Assembly: GCF_030272615.1 (NCBI RefSeq)
Contig: NC_081408.1
Coordinates: 400,177,889 to 400,241,888 of the forward strand
Origin: Cryptomeria japonica
Taxonomy: Eukaryota > Streptophyta > Pinopsida > Cupressales > Cupressaceae
Direction of reading: 5' to 3'
Length of the DNA: 64,000 bases
The notes beneath the pieces are model-generated. The model made no database searches, was not told where the DNA came from, and saw only the letters and a program-made list of their open reading frames with translations. Below, one piece after another: positions 1 through 11,816 of the stretch. A program made the position numbers and the translations under genes. Positions within the stretch are counted from its first letter, which is position 1. The number at the start of each line of letters is the position of its first letter.

Positions 1-229
1 AATTCTTATCCTTCTATGAACAGGGAAAATAGACCTCTTTTTCCTTCCTAGCTAAACCTAGATTCTCACCTCTTGAATTTGGACCAGGAGTTTCCCACTA
101 ATATTCTAACCATTTCTAGAAATGGGGCAATGGATTCTTTCTAGATAATGAAGTGAGCCTTCCATGAGATTAAGAACCTCAAACTAAAATAGAGGGATAT
201 TAACCATAAGGTGGAAATGCTGAAACTGG

Positions 230-660
230 TGATGAGGATTCAAATGGTAGACAAGACACTAAAGGTAGTGAGCTTTGGATGGAGGAAGAAAAAAATTTAG
301 TTGTTGATTGCCTTAACAAAAATGTCAAAGCTTTGGATAATCTTAAAAAAGACTATGAGTATAAGATTGCGGCCTTCAAGAATAAAATGAAAGGCATTGA
401 AGATTCTCTCCATTCTATCATGTCTCATAGTTAGAATGTTATCAAGACCACGACAGATTGCATGAATACCATGGTAATGAAATTGGAAAAGAGCTATCCG
501 AGTAATTTAGTGGTGGAGTTGGATCTAGAGAACAAAAAAGGCAATGGAGATTCAACGGGTTCAAGCAAGAGGATTCAAGACAACTTGAAGAGGATGTCAA
601 GAAAGTTGCTCAAAACATGAACCAACTTTGAGGCGGAGTTCGCTGAGACTTTGAAGACTT
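230..660 (+). pseudogene. 3'-terminal fragment of the same unknown gene family as 1878-3581
   Basis: The forward frame encodes a charged, helix-prone segment (acidic start, then a lysine-rich heptad-like stretch) broken by TAG at 432-434 and TGA near 618. The layout matches the C-terminal third of the gene at 1878-3581: coiled coil, an acidic VELDLEN-type block aligning with EIDLDAEG, a basic patch, then a stop followed by a T-rich tail. Only the C-terminal part is present, so this is a 5'-truncated second copy. The similarity is by eye and weak at residue level. Function unknown. Confidence 0.45.
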
Positions 661-860
661 TGGCTTAGATTTCTTTTCTCGATCTTTGTTTGGTTTTTTG
701 TTGGTGTTGGGCTATCATTGTCTCTGTTTTTATCTTTTGGCAGCACTTTGTTTAATTGTTATGCTTTTCATGTCTTATCCTAGTTTTGACTTATTGTAAA
801 GGGTTTCAAGTCTCTTCAAAACTTGTTTTTTCTGTAATAAAAAACATGGATTTTTAATGA
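661..860 (+). other. T-rich 3' UTR-like tail
   Basis: A pyrimidine-rich stretch full of gttttttgtt-type runs, ending in an aaaacttgttttttctgtaataaaaaac sort of end. It has the same character and the same final aaaac(c/t)tgtttt motif as the tail after the gene at 1878-3581. Such tails are typical of plant L1-type LINE 3' ends. The assignment to a transcript is inference. Confidence 0.35.
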
Positions 861-1460
861 ATATATTATTTACATGATTTTTAAAATTTTGAATATTAAA
901 TATTATAATATGTATGATTATGTGAGGTGGTGATGATCTGAATTATGGTTTTGAAGTACAATACTTGGTGGGAACCTGCGGTATTGTCAATTTGATTTCA
1001 AGAACAGAACTAGACAAGAATTATAGCAAGCCAAATAGTAAATCCTTCCATTCAAAAAGTCATGTATATACAAAGTTCATGAGATCCCAAGGGTCACCAA
1101 AATTCCTGGGAATTAAAAATGAACAACTTGGAATCTTTATTACAGAATAAAATCCAAAAATTAGCAAAATTTCAAAAAACAATATTAAAACTTAGTCTAA
1201 CTTTGAGTAGTCATAACTTATTACTCAGGACTTGAAACTGCAAACCATTTTCATTGTTGGAAAGATATCCAAAAGATGTAGTTTTAGTCCTTTAAGAGTG
1301 TGCCTATGGAAACACTCTAAAGGACTGTCCAAAGTTTCAAGGTCTAAAAATGCTCCGAAGACCTCCAAAACTGCCATTTACTAACATGTAGAAAATACTG
1401 AAAAAATTATATTTGATATTTTTGAAATTATTTTCTGATCAGGTGATAACAACATTTATC
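861..1460. other. AT-rich spacer, nothing recognised
   Basis: No coding signal survives inspection. A 61-codon frame at 965-1150 has no recognisable residues. An 18-base palindrome-like pair (aacactcta / tagagtg types) lies near 1295-1320, without a clear role. Confidence 0.4.
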
Positions 1461-1462
1461 AC

Positions 1463-1658
1463 ATCATTAGAACCTTTAAAAAATGCCATATATCCCATAT
1501 CTATTGGGAGGCCAACTGTTCTGCTGATTGGGCTACAAATGTGGTGGTTAAGAATGAGACAATTACCACGTGGATGGGTGAGAGCGGAATCCCCGAAGAT
1601 GTTAGACAAATTATAAGTGATGAACGATATCGAAGTACCCCAAAGACTCTTGATTGAC
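1463..1658 (+). pseudogene. LINE RNase H C-terminal fragment
   Basis: The frame reads a KKCHISHIYWEANCSADWAT-type sequence. This is the C-terminal end of the RNase H domain (RVT_3 type) carried by plant L1 LINEs, where the consensus is HI.RE.N..AD.LAN and the Asp is the last catalytic acid. About 65 codons remain, ending at a TGA. Nothing upstream supports the rest of the domain or a reverse transcriptase, so the piece is 5'-truncated or deleted. An aaaacttgttttataatcaatc-type motif follows at about 1743-1770, the same as the end of the next gene. Confidence 0.6.
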
Positions 1659-1877
1659 AGAGTAATTATGAAAAGTACTGATGTAAGAACTTCGAGTTAT
1701 TTCTATAATGAGAAAATCACTCATTATAACATCAATGCCATCAAAACTTGTTTTATAATCAATCAGATCATTAAGGCCAACAACTCACATGCTTTCTAGG
1801 TATTTGTTTTAGCTTTGAAAAGCTCTTTGTTTTACCAGCTCTGCAATTTTCAAAATTTGACTGTGAGAAGCGACACC

Positions 1878-3581
1878 ATGGGTGGAAATAGGAGACGATA
1901 TGAGCCAAGTAGTTGCAAGGAGTGGAGACAAAAGGATGAGGTGTGGGGTATTTTGCAGAAGGGTGGTCTGTCGAACTTCATAGAGAGACTACATGGTCAT
2001 GATGGAATGGTAACTAGCCTCTTCTACAAAAATTGGAAGAAGGGCATGCTAAAAATGGGTGATCAAATGGTGGAAATTGATGAAGATTTAATTGCTAAAG
2101 CTACGGGTCTCAACAGGGAAGGCTACAACTTCTACAGAGACAAGAAGGTCAGTAGGGAAGCCATTGAAAGGTACCCAGTTACTGAGAAAGAGAAAAAAAG
2201 ACTGGTAAAGTTGAGCAAAACCTATTACCTGCCTAGGGCTTTTGCCAAACCCTGGTGGGAAATTCTCTTTGTTTTAATGCGGTATATAACTCTAGATGGT
2301 AGGTTTACGAAAGTCTATGGGTATCATTTTGTTCTGTTAAACCATTTTAGGCATAATAATAAGGTGAATTTTCCTTATTTCTTTCTTTGCTCAATGAATG
2401 CCTCCCTAAAAGCCTACAAAGAGAATCCTCTGGGCGATACCGCAATGCACCAAGGTCTTATGGTCCTCATTTATGACCATTTAAAGGCCAGTCAAATTAA
2501 CCGGATGTAGCTCTCTATGGACTCTGAGGAAGATATGTCTGATTCTACTTTTTCGGAGGAGGAGGAATCCGACAATGACTCCTCATCTAATAATGAGGGT
2601 AGCTCTGATGACTCAGAGTATGAGAGTAGTAAGAAGAGGAAATCAAGACCCTCGTCTTCTAAGGGCAAAAAACTTCAAAGCAAACCCTTGATCAGCATCT
2701 CTTCGAAAGAAGAGGATTCAGATTATTCTGAGGAGAAGAAGAACCCTAAGGGGTTACTGAAGAAGAAAAGTAAAAACCAAGCCCAGACCCAAAAGAAGCA
2801 TAAGAAAAAAGAGGAGACTGGCAAGGAACCAGAAGCTGACAAGCAAGCTAGGACCCTGGAAGCCAAGCACAGCCTGGATAAGGAGACAATGGAAGAGACT
2901 CTCAAGGCTGCCAACACTATCTCCGCCCTCCATATCCCTAAAGATGAACAGGTAACCCCTGGAAAAGCGACTCCCTCTTTGGGCCCTCCTCCCAAGGCCT
3001 TGAATGGTTTTATGAAAACTATTGAATGGCTCATTAATGGTTACAAGAAAGCTGTGGATGAGTATTAAAAACTATGCAATAGAGTCCTGATTCTAGAGAC
3101 CATTAATATTGGAGAGGGGAATACAATGGCTGACTATATCGAGGACCTGAAAAACACTATTGCTAAAGCGGAAGACATCAGAGATGGTTTTAACCCCAGG
3201 TTTGAGAAGATTGAAAAGGAGATGCTGGACAGAAAAAGCCTTGCGGAAACTAGTGAAAAAACACTCTCGGATACAGTCACCAAAGTGGAAAAAATTGAGG
3301 AGTGCCTTAAGAATATTACGAAGCAGAGCCTTAGTATTCTGAAAATCTCGGCCAATAATACTCATACCCTCATCAGTAAGCTTGATGACAACAAGGAAAT
3401 CTAGGAAATTGATCTGGACGCTGAAGGAACAGGGGAAGCTCAAGACCCCAGAACCCACACCAGAGGCAAGAGGAAGGAAAAAAAAATGAATAAGGATCTA
3501 GAAGAGTTGAAAGTTGTCGGGGCAACCTATGATGAGTTGGTGATAAAGGCAGAGGATCTGCTAAAGAAAATTGCTATGTAG
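1878..3581 (+). pseudogene. Unknown 568-codon gene, one frame with three internal stops
   Basis: Start chosen at the ATG in accATGGgt context (1878). One frame runs unbroken by indels to TAG 3579-3581, with internal stops TAG 2508-2510, TAA 3066-3068 and TAG 3402-3404. Residues about 1-210 look globular, with SNFIERLHGHDGMV and IDEDLIAKATGL. Then come a serine/acidic block with lysine-rich tracts (about 214-330), a short linker, and a coiled coil (about 395-510). The order globular, charged, coiled coil resembles ORF2 of the LTR elements A, C and F, and the DEDLIAKATGL region is placed like their ITKE-I--(V/I)T motif, but no clear sequence identity is visible. Its T-rich end resembles a LINE 3' end. 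The stops at 3066 and 3402 fall in Gln-like contexts. It may be a mobile-element accessory ORF. Function unknown. Confidence 0.6.
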
Positions 3582-3765
3582 TGTCTCCTCGGTTTCTTTG
3601 CTGGGTTTTGTTGTTTTGTTGTTCTTTTTGTTCACTGGTCTTTTGGCCAGTTGCTATGTATGCGGACTTTATTTCCTTTTGCTGCTCTTTTCCTTTCTAT
3701 GATGTAATGGTTTTGGGTCCTTAAAACCTGTTTTTTAATCAATCAGAACATTTATCACATCAAAT
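3582..3765 (+). other. T-rich 3' UTR-like tail with terminal motif
   Basis: Runs of ttgttttgttgttctttttg, then gtaatggttttgggtcc, ending in aaaacctgttttttaatcaa. This layout (T-rich, a late gtaatgg, a terminal tgttttttaat) is typical of plant LINE 3' UTRs. The motif recurs at 1743 and 812. No clear poly(A) tail remains. Confidence 0.4.
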
Positions 3766-4500
3766 AATTAAATTGAGAGTTGCCACATAAAGAAGCATTA
3801 AATTTCTAAAATTTTGTTTTGTTATATATGACCAATTTAACATATGCCAAAAAAATAAAAAAAATTAATTATTTAAATTATCATACACCTAATAGCAACT
3901 AATAAGATATGAAATTTTCTTCATGAACAATTAAAAAGTACCCTACATATATTTACTCTTTACTCGTTGAGATGAAGAATTTATAGCATAATATAAGTCT
4001 TGTAAAAATTTGTTTCATTATCAATATTTATCATTGCAAGTCAGTTACTTAAATTATTATTTGTAATAATTCTAAACTTACATACATACATATAGATTTG
4101 ATGGAAACATGTCAACATACATTAAATATTTTATTTTTTTACAAAAATTAAAATCAAACTCATGCTAGTAAATATTTTAAGAGTTGACAACTAGTAGATA
4201 TGACATTTTTATCCACATGTAAAAAATATCTTACATATATTACCTATATTTACTGTTACTCATGAAGATAAGATGAAAAATTTATATTATAATATAAGTA
4301 TTGTTAAATTTTGATTCATCTTTGAAAGATTATAATTACAATTTTTATTGTGTAAAGAAAACCATAAATACATTGAATGTCACTTTTACCATTTGAAAAA
4401 GAAAGTAGATTGTTAGTAAAGATCACAGGGTATTCCTGAAAATCTCTTTCCTGAATAATATAAGGTGGGTTTCAATCTAGAGTGTCCAACATTGCAAAAA
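3766..4500. other. AT-rich spacer, no gene seen
   Basis: Strongly AT-rich DNA with short repeated phrases (for example aaaatttatattataatataagt near 3975 and 4280, and cttacatatatt near 3940 and 4230). These suggest an old internal duplication of about 300 bases. No coding frame is supported. Confidence 0.4.
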
Positions 4501-4509
4501 TAAGATCAT

Positions 4510-6509
4510 TTGCTTAGAAAGATTTCTTTTCCGAACAACATTCCATTGAAGACCCCTACATTTGTTACACAACCTAACAACATTTTACTCAATAGTAAGA
4601 AAGTGTATCCTGATAAAGCTTTTTACAGAGGGCCCTTCAACCAAAGAAAAATTATGTTGTGGATGGTTTCCAAAATCATCAGGGAGGTGTTAATCCGGCA
4701 CGTGTCCCAACATAAGAGGTGAGATGATAAAAGGAGAGAAATCATAAAAAAATGGGTTAAGAAAAATCCCTCAATCTCAAGACCTCATATGAAGCATGAC
4801 CACTACTGTAAAACATAGGTAGAGATGATGGTGCAGGTTGATTCAAAGTTTCAATTCCAGAGGAATCATTGCAAGCCCAAGTTGTTGATCTCCATGATAG
4901 GGCTCTCATATGTAAGTTTTGAAACCATTTTTTTGAAATTTCTTCACTTCGGTCTTGGATTAAGGAACATTGGTTGGGGGTGAATGAAGTTTTTTACATT
5001 GACCATGGGGAGGGTTTCTTCATGGTAATTGTTTCTAGCAAGTGTTTCATGGATCATATTTGTAAGTTCAACAACTAGTTTTGTGAGGGAGTTAGTTTAT
5101 TTACAAAATTCTGGACACCAAATTTTGATCCAAAATCTGCTATAGTAGATTTTGCACCTTTTTGGGTTACATTCCCTACATTACCCCTAGAATATAGAGA
5201 TGGAGAGATTATTCATCTCTTGGCTAATCAAACATGGAGATTTTCATGAGACATGATCTTGTCCAATTTGAACACATAGAATTACCCATTAGGGTTTGTG
5301 TGCTTTTGGATATGTTTAAACCATTTCCATCCCAAATCTCCATTTTTTTTGAAATTTGGTTTGAGTGTTCAGGATGTTTTTGTGGAAGATCTTGTCTCTG
5401 TAGCTAAGAAGGTCAATCTTTTGGGTCACTTCACATCTAAGTGTCAGGGTATTGTTTGTACAGAGGTTAAAGTGTGTGATGATCATGTTTCTGATTCTTC
5501 CTTGTGCTCTTATGTTGTACCTCAATACAATTCTTCTTTCAAGGAGGATCTTGAACGGAATGAGATTTCATTTTGTTTATTGTCTCCCACAAATAGCAAA
5601 GATTTATTGTTGGCAAATCCACAAGTTGGTCAAAATTGTTTTATGTTCCTTGTCAGATTCCTTTGCTCATGGTTTCAAAGATTTTCTCATAACAATATTG
5701 AGTCTGCAAATATTGTTCTTCAAAGAGTAGAGGACAAGCTACCAACCAAGAGCTTAGAGCTTAATGAGATTATATCTGAGTTTAAGGATCCTTTCTTAGC
5801 TAGAAAAATGGATCAAATTATTCAACAACAATTGCTCAAAACTTGTCATCACATCATGTTAGAGATAAATGATTAGATGTTTTTTCAACCCCTTTCGAAT
5901 CCCTCATTTGGGTCATCTTCTATTAGATATTATCAGGGTCCTTGGTATCATCAGATCTCCATCCCTCTAGATAGGGGTATTTATTTGTGGGGTTTGATAA
6001 AGAAGTCCTCACTCAGTTTCATTTGTCTTGTCCTTCCTTTCAAAATGCAACTTCCTTGGGCTATGTCTTCTTTCAAACAAGGGAAGTCAGATTGGGTTCT
6101 TGTGGAAAGCTTAAAGTCAGATTCTCAGAGGGAATTTTTTCCTAATTTAAGTAATGAGGTTGATCCTTCTTTTGGTTGTGGGTAAAGTGGGCCACCAAGT
6201 TATGAATCTGATTTAGACTGACACAAATCCCAAAATGTTGTGTCTTGGTAGTGTTCAAAACTTTAGAATGTGGGGGAAGTTGAGAGCTCTATCATCATAG
6301 AGGATGAATCTCCTATCCAATCTTATATTCTTCAAACTAAGCTTAATAGGGTGGTAGTTGTCAAGAAGCCTAAAGGTAAAGTGGGAAGACCTCCAAAAAG
6401 GAAGAGATTAGTCAAAAAAACTTCAGATCAAGTGAAATCTAGCATTCAAACCACATTACATACCAAAATTTTCTCAAGGAGAGTGACATGCTCTCTGAGA
6501 AAGCAATGA
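4510..6509 (+). pseudogene. LINE ORF1 pseudogene (DUF4283-type nucleic-acid-binding protein)
   Basis: Several frames together give the plant L1 ORF1 layout. From about 4930 come a W-I-K-E-HW segment, GEGFFMVIVSSK, FWTPNFDP, and PFWVTFPTLPLEY: the DUF4283 pattern in which W-x-P-x-F is followed by V-x-P-LP. A zinc-knuckle remnant LLGHFTSKC follows near 5420, with both leading Cys replaced. The C-terminal part (6270-6509) has SPIQSYILQTKLN and a basic GRPPKRKR, matching the ORF1 end at 59150-59250. In-frame stops lie near 5080, 5249 and 5279, and there are frame changes. ORF1 normally binds the LINE RNA. The stop TGA 6507-6509 overlaps the ORF2 ATG. Confidence 0.65.
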
Positions 6510-6590
6510 AAATTGTATCTTAGAATGCCCCTAGCAAAAGATGCCTCATAGAGTCTTATATTGGGAACTCAAGAACAAATATTGTTGTAG
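6506..6590 (+). pseudogene. First codons of LINE ORF2 (endonuclease start), cut off
   Basis: ATG 6506-6508 overlaps the ORF1 stop by ATGA. The first codons read MKIVS, a stop, then NAPSKRCLIES. This matches the ORF2 start at 59500 (MKIISWNVRGLNAPNKRRLI) with a short deletion and TGG changed to TAG. Similarity ends near 6590, so the rest of ORF2 was removed by deletion or replaced by later sequence. Confidence 0.6.
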
Positions 6591-7440
6591 CGTCATAAAT
6601 TGTACACCCTTAACTAGGTGGTACAATTCCACGCTTGGGTTAGCACCTACCTTAGTGTGTTTGCATCATGCATTTCAATTCCCCCTTAAGCATTTAATTA
6701 ATTAATTAAATTAAATTTTAGGTCTTATTTCATCTCTCTACACATCATAAAATTGGGCCCTTTAACATTAAGTGTGCCCCTTTTATTTTATTCTCCCAAT
6801 AAATCATTTCATCAAATACCCTAATTGTGTCTTATTTCGACCTTCAAGGCCCAATTTTGCATATCTAGACATCTCAAATTCTCATATACTCTTGGAATTT
6901 TCTCTAAAATCACAATATCTTGCTTCACCTAAAATTTGGCAAAAATTTGGTCAGACTGTGTGTTCGGACCAAGTAGCTACCTACTTGGTCCCGACTTTTC
7001 CTCCCCAAATTTTGGAAGCATGTCTTGGCAATATTTTTATATTCAAATCCAAGAGATTGGAGAGAAATATTATTTCTAGGTCAGCCTATGACTCAAAACA
7101 AAGCTAGGGTCTCCTACATAAAGCCTTCCTTTCCTCATTTGAAGGATCTAAGATCTAGCGATTGAAGGAGCCTCTTGTGAAGTGAAAATGTAGGTTATAT
7201 GAAGTCTACAATAGAAAATTAGGAATTCACCAAGTCTACATCAAGTATTTTCAACATCCATTAGGATCTTTGAAGACATTGAAGAATAATAGGAGATCAC
7301 TGACTGATGATTGGCTTGTCCCTCTCCCTTAGGGTTTCGTATGGTTTCATGTCTTTGCATGAGCTTCATTTTTCAGATTTACATTCATTATTTAGATCTG
7401 TATTGCCCACCAACAAACCCTAGGGAACTTACACTAACAA
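6591..7440 (+). other. Possible decayed LTR, unconfirmed
   Basis: LINE similarity stops and an abrupt TG start (tgtagcgtcataaattgtac) follows at about 6586. The stretch is AT-rich with taattaattaattaa near 6700. No partner copy, primer site or target duplication is visible in the window. The 111-codon frame at 6772-7107 has no recognisable features. Confidence 0.2.
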
Positions 7441-10070
7441 ACTGGAAATGGAGTAATTTTTTGTTTGTTTACTAATTAAGTTTCCATTTAACATTATCTA
7501 GGCAATGTGATTACGAATTAATACACTTAATTCGTCTTAGTGTTGAATCTTAAACATTGGTTGTCTAATTATGTTCTTGACATAAGTGGAAACATGATTA
7601 CATAGTCTCATATAGCTCCCTAGGGCATATTGATGTTACTACTTAAATTACCTACTAACTTTATGATTCTTAATCCATGCATTAAATTTACAAATTACAC
7701 AACAATGCACTTATGCACTTAATGATCTAGCTATAATAATGTCTCCACACAAGTTACACTATATAGGTTTCCCCCTAATCTCTAATGCATTCTACTATTC
7801 ATAATACTTAGCAACTACACATCTACATGTAAGATAAACCTCTCTATACACTAGCTCCTCCTAGGAGTCCAAACCATTCAATCCTACAAATATAAATGCC
7901 TTAGCCTAACTAATGCCTTGGCACCTCATAGCATTTCTAGTGCATGATATTAAATCAAAATCTTATATCATATGCACCTTACTTATGATTATACATCCTA
8001 TTCCTACATGATTATAATGCATCCACTGGATGATCTATCACACCATGTAATGCATAGTTCACTAACTCACATCCTACTACATGTATGCTACTAAATGTTT
8101 CTGCCTTAACATGCTATGAAGGGACTCTTAATACCATTATCTTAATGTCCTTATCACTGCCCACAAGTGACATGCTACACTTGAATGCTTTACAACCTTG
8201 TAATATCATAACGTTAATTGAACTATTGCTTCCCACACACATAATGCATTCCTTACAAACCATTGTATCTAGAGCTGTCATAAAATGCATGCATGCTAGC
8301 TTACCTATACATCATTATGAAATATTGATTGTTTTATTGGCTTCCATCATACCCATGAGTTTATAATCATTTATCCCTTAATGTAATTAATCTTCTAAGT
8401 CTTGTTGTATCTTCCAACCACTTGGCTAATTTAGTTTCTATAATGCTTAACTAATGTCTTTATGGTGTATGTCATGTTCTCTATCTTTATCAATAATGGT
8501 TTAACAAGGTCTTGTTTAATAGTCATTACACAAGTTTTAGTATCATAAACATGATCTAACATCTAAATATATTGCATCCACATATAAATGAAAATACATC
8601 ATTCTCATACAAAGGTTCCTTTCATACTTTTGAGTATAACATGATTAAAGTAAACAAATACATATTTTCTCCATTACAACATGAATCTAACTACATGTAT
8701 ACATCCATTACATGACATGATAGTGTCGCATAAATGTTTAACTTTCTCCTCAAGGCTATTTCCATTATAAACACATAAGATATAACTTACTAAATACATT
8801 ACAACATAAGCATGGCAATTACAACACAAGTGTTTAAGTCTTTACACATGTTTTAAAATGTTGTCCTAAAGATGAAACAACTAAGAGTCTATACTCTTTT
8901 CACATGATTACAATAATGTCCAACAAGAGGCCTAACCATTCCTAGATCAATAATAAATATGAACCATTACATAACAAACCAAAAGATGAACTCCATTGTA
9001 TGCCTAAGTCTAGTGTATAATCATGGATACACTACATGCTACTAGTACATAACCCATATGGTTCTAAGATTGCTCAACCTTCAAATGATTCCTACACTAT
9101 TACACAATGAATGCATCTCATAAGACATGAAGTTTTAGTATATAAATCTGCTCCATAGAATCCATAGCCATCACAAAGAAAGATCCAAGTCCATGCACAA
9201 GAAGCGTAGCAATAAGAAGGGAAAAAACCCTAATGGAAAAAATATCCAACCACCCAACCAATGCAGAACCTACAAGGAACCACCCCCCCAGCTAGGAGAT
9301 GTCACTAGGTCCCAACACACACACTACACCTAGGTTGACGCTTAATACCAAAGGGACTAACACCAAGAAAGACTTCCATACACATGGACCAAAAACCAAT
9401 GTAATCAACAACCAAGGTAACTCCCAGAGGCTGACTAAACATAAAAACATAAATGTGAATGTACAACACAAGGGAATCACATGTACGAGGAAGTGTCATC
9501 GCATGCCATAATAAACACAAGGCTCTTGCCTAAGGAACACGAAGCCATCTCAACCTTTGAGAGACCAAGGGAGATTGGCTTACTGTCTCCACAGTCTTCT
9601 CATGCTTGGCCTAAAACATCCTCCCTAGGACCAAGTCATGAGGCACTATCATTTATTATCTTTTTAATTAACTATCTACCCATTCCTATTTATTTAATTA
9701 ATTATCACTTGATTAGAACAAGGTAAACTCCCTTACGCCTAAGAAGTGTGGACTTCATGCATCCCTACAACGAACCTCATGATAGTCCATCTCTCATGAC
9801 CCCGAGTGTCGCAAAGGAGCCCACTCCCTTACATGGACCCACAACTACATTACAAGAGGCTCAAAGTCAATTAAGAAAATATGAAGTAAGACATCATACA
9901 ATACTCAAACCATGCATAAACACATGCTTGAGAAGATTAAACATCAACATGTAAGAATGGACGAGCCTCTTGACCAAAAGAGTACATAAACCAAATTAAT
10001 ACACTGCTGCAACCAAATAAAAAACAATCAAGCAATGTCTTCACACTTGTTGTCATAAAATCAGCAGCAT
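7441..10070. other. Anonymous AT-rich DNA
   Basis: About 2.6 kb with scattered catg and tacatg words and no coding frame, LTR pair or repeat array that I can support. Short frames at 8085-8366 and 9481-9954 lack family motifs. A purine/cytosine-rich patch near 9215-9300 carries cccccccagc. It ends at the target site of element B. Confidence 0.4.
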
Positions 10071-10075
10071 GAACA

Positions 10076-11227
10076 TGTTGGCAATTTGGAGGAATTGATT
10101 ATTTTTTTCATTGATGTTTGTCATTGATGTCAACACTAGTTGTTTTGCTATCTACTAGCTTCTGGTAGAGTAGTTGGTCTTTGATGTTGATCTGGAGATT
10201 TGTCTTCGATTTGGTCCGGTTGTTGGAATTAGTTTGGATTGGTTATTCATGTGTTCTTGATGTGTATTACATTCAATTGGTTCAGGATTTGGTGATCTAG
10301 ATGCTATCATTTGTTTTAGTAAGCCTTTTGGTTATCGGTAAGGATTTTACTGACAGTGCTTTGTTGAAGATCTTTTGATGAATCTGATAAGTGGTGTTGG
10401 TGCAGCCTCTAGAAGGTTATCAAGATGCTAATGTTTATCATGTACATGTTCCAATTATTTGTGGTGTTTCATTTGGCTTATGGCGACCTATTTTAGGTCC
10501 GGTGGTTATTCTGTTAGGTTATGGACCGGTTTATGTAACGTGTTGGTTGATGCTCCTGATGCATCAACAGTTGGATTTATTTTTGAATTATGTTGTTTTG
10601 GTCTTAGGCCGACTTGGTTTATCATTGGTTTGTGGGATTATGTAAATAATTATTGTATTATCTTTTAGGTGGCCGACCTAATTGTTTAGGTCTCGGGTTG
10701 GTATAAATAAGATGTAAGATCTCTTTGTAGATCATGGGAGGAAGGTTATGGGATTATCTGTATGTGAATAATCTTGTAATCATATGCAGAGGTTTTGGTA
10801 GGTCATAGGTGATTGAATTGGGTTTGTGTAAGAGGTTTAAGACCTCTAGTATTGAGCTTAACCAGAATTGTACTCAGGCATAGGAGATGTTATACTTGCA
10901 GTTCAATCTTCATTCCGGATTATAGTCCGATGTTTTCTGTAGTCAATGTGCTTTCCTACATGTACACGCCCCTTATTATAATATTTATTCATCTAATCAA
11001 TGGATAGATATTGTGAGTCTCCAATCTTATCGTGGTTTTTCCTCTTTGGGTTTTTCCACATATAAATTTGTGGTGTTATGGTGTTCATATTTGTGGTTGC
11101 ATTGTTGATTATTGTTATATGCTTTTATGTTTACCAGTTGCTAAGTTGTTGTGTTAATAAGGTTAAATTTCTCCATTCTAGTAGAACACTGATTTAGCCC
11201 CCCTCTCAGTGTTCTTGGATCTCAACA
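10076..11227 (+). repeat. 5' LTR of element B
   Basis: Begins tgttggcaatttggagg and ends cagtgttcttggatctcaaca, directly before the primer site. It is collinear with the split 3' LTR, sharing gtcaacactagttgtttt, ggtggccgacctaatt and the poly-C run before the end. Confidence 0.85.
10702..10709 (+). promoter_or_regulatory. TATA box in the B 5' LTR
   Basis: tataaata follows gtctcgggttgg. The same element is found at the same LTR position in E (near 21282) and in the B 3' LTR (near 45575), as expected for the retrotransposon's own promoter. Confidence 0.55.
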
Positions 11228-11229
11228 AT

Positions 11230-11243
11230 TGGTAGCAGAGCTT
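11230..11243 (+). promoter_or_regulatory. Primer-binding site of element B
   Basis: tggtagcagagctt lies two bases after the LTR end. It is one step from TGGTATCAGAGC, the initiator-methionine tRNA complement used by most plant copia elements. Confidence 0.75.
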
Positions 11244-11816
11244 GGTGCCTCGGAGTAAGTCTAACAACTTGAGGAAGATCCTATATCCAGAATATATGGA
11301 GATAAGTTTGAGGAAGGAACTTCGAGTAGCACTTGAAGCCTGTGATGCTGAAAGGTTGAGGAACATGAAATTGCAAGATGAGTTGAGATTTGTGAAGGAA
11401 TTCATTTTTACTCTGCAGGAGAGGTTATCATCTACGCAAGCTAAAAGGATGGAACTTTGTGATAAATTGCAAAATCAGGACAATGGAGAGAAGAATGCTT
11501 TAAATGAATTATGTTAGAAGTTGAGTCAGGAGAATGGTGTCATGAAGAATGAGATGCAAGCTATAACTATGAGGATATCTAAGGAGATTCAAGAAGGGAA
11601 GAAGAATGAAGAAAATCTTGTTATATCTCTGAAAGATAGATCTGAGGAATGCATTAGGTTGGCGCAGGAGAATGATGTGTTGAGAACTGCACTAGTGCAA
11701 TCATAGAACAATGAGAAAGGGTTGGAGAGAATGATGATAATCCTAAGAGGTGAGCAGGATGCTGCAAATGAATACAAAGATAAGTTTAAGATTAGTTCTG
11801 CGAAGCTTGATGAGTT

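Noticed and set aside
2723-3034. Minus-strand 103-codon frame
   Set aside because: Shadow of the charged region of the gene at 1878-3581 on the other strand.
6586-7440. A solo LTR
   Set aside because: Only a TG start is suggestive; no end, partner copy or target duplication could be found.
9292-9520. Overlapping short frames on both strands
   Set aside because: Composition-driven, no conserved motif, no initiation context.
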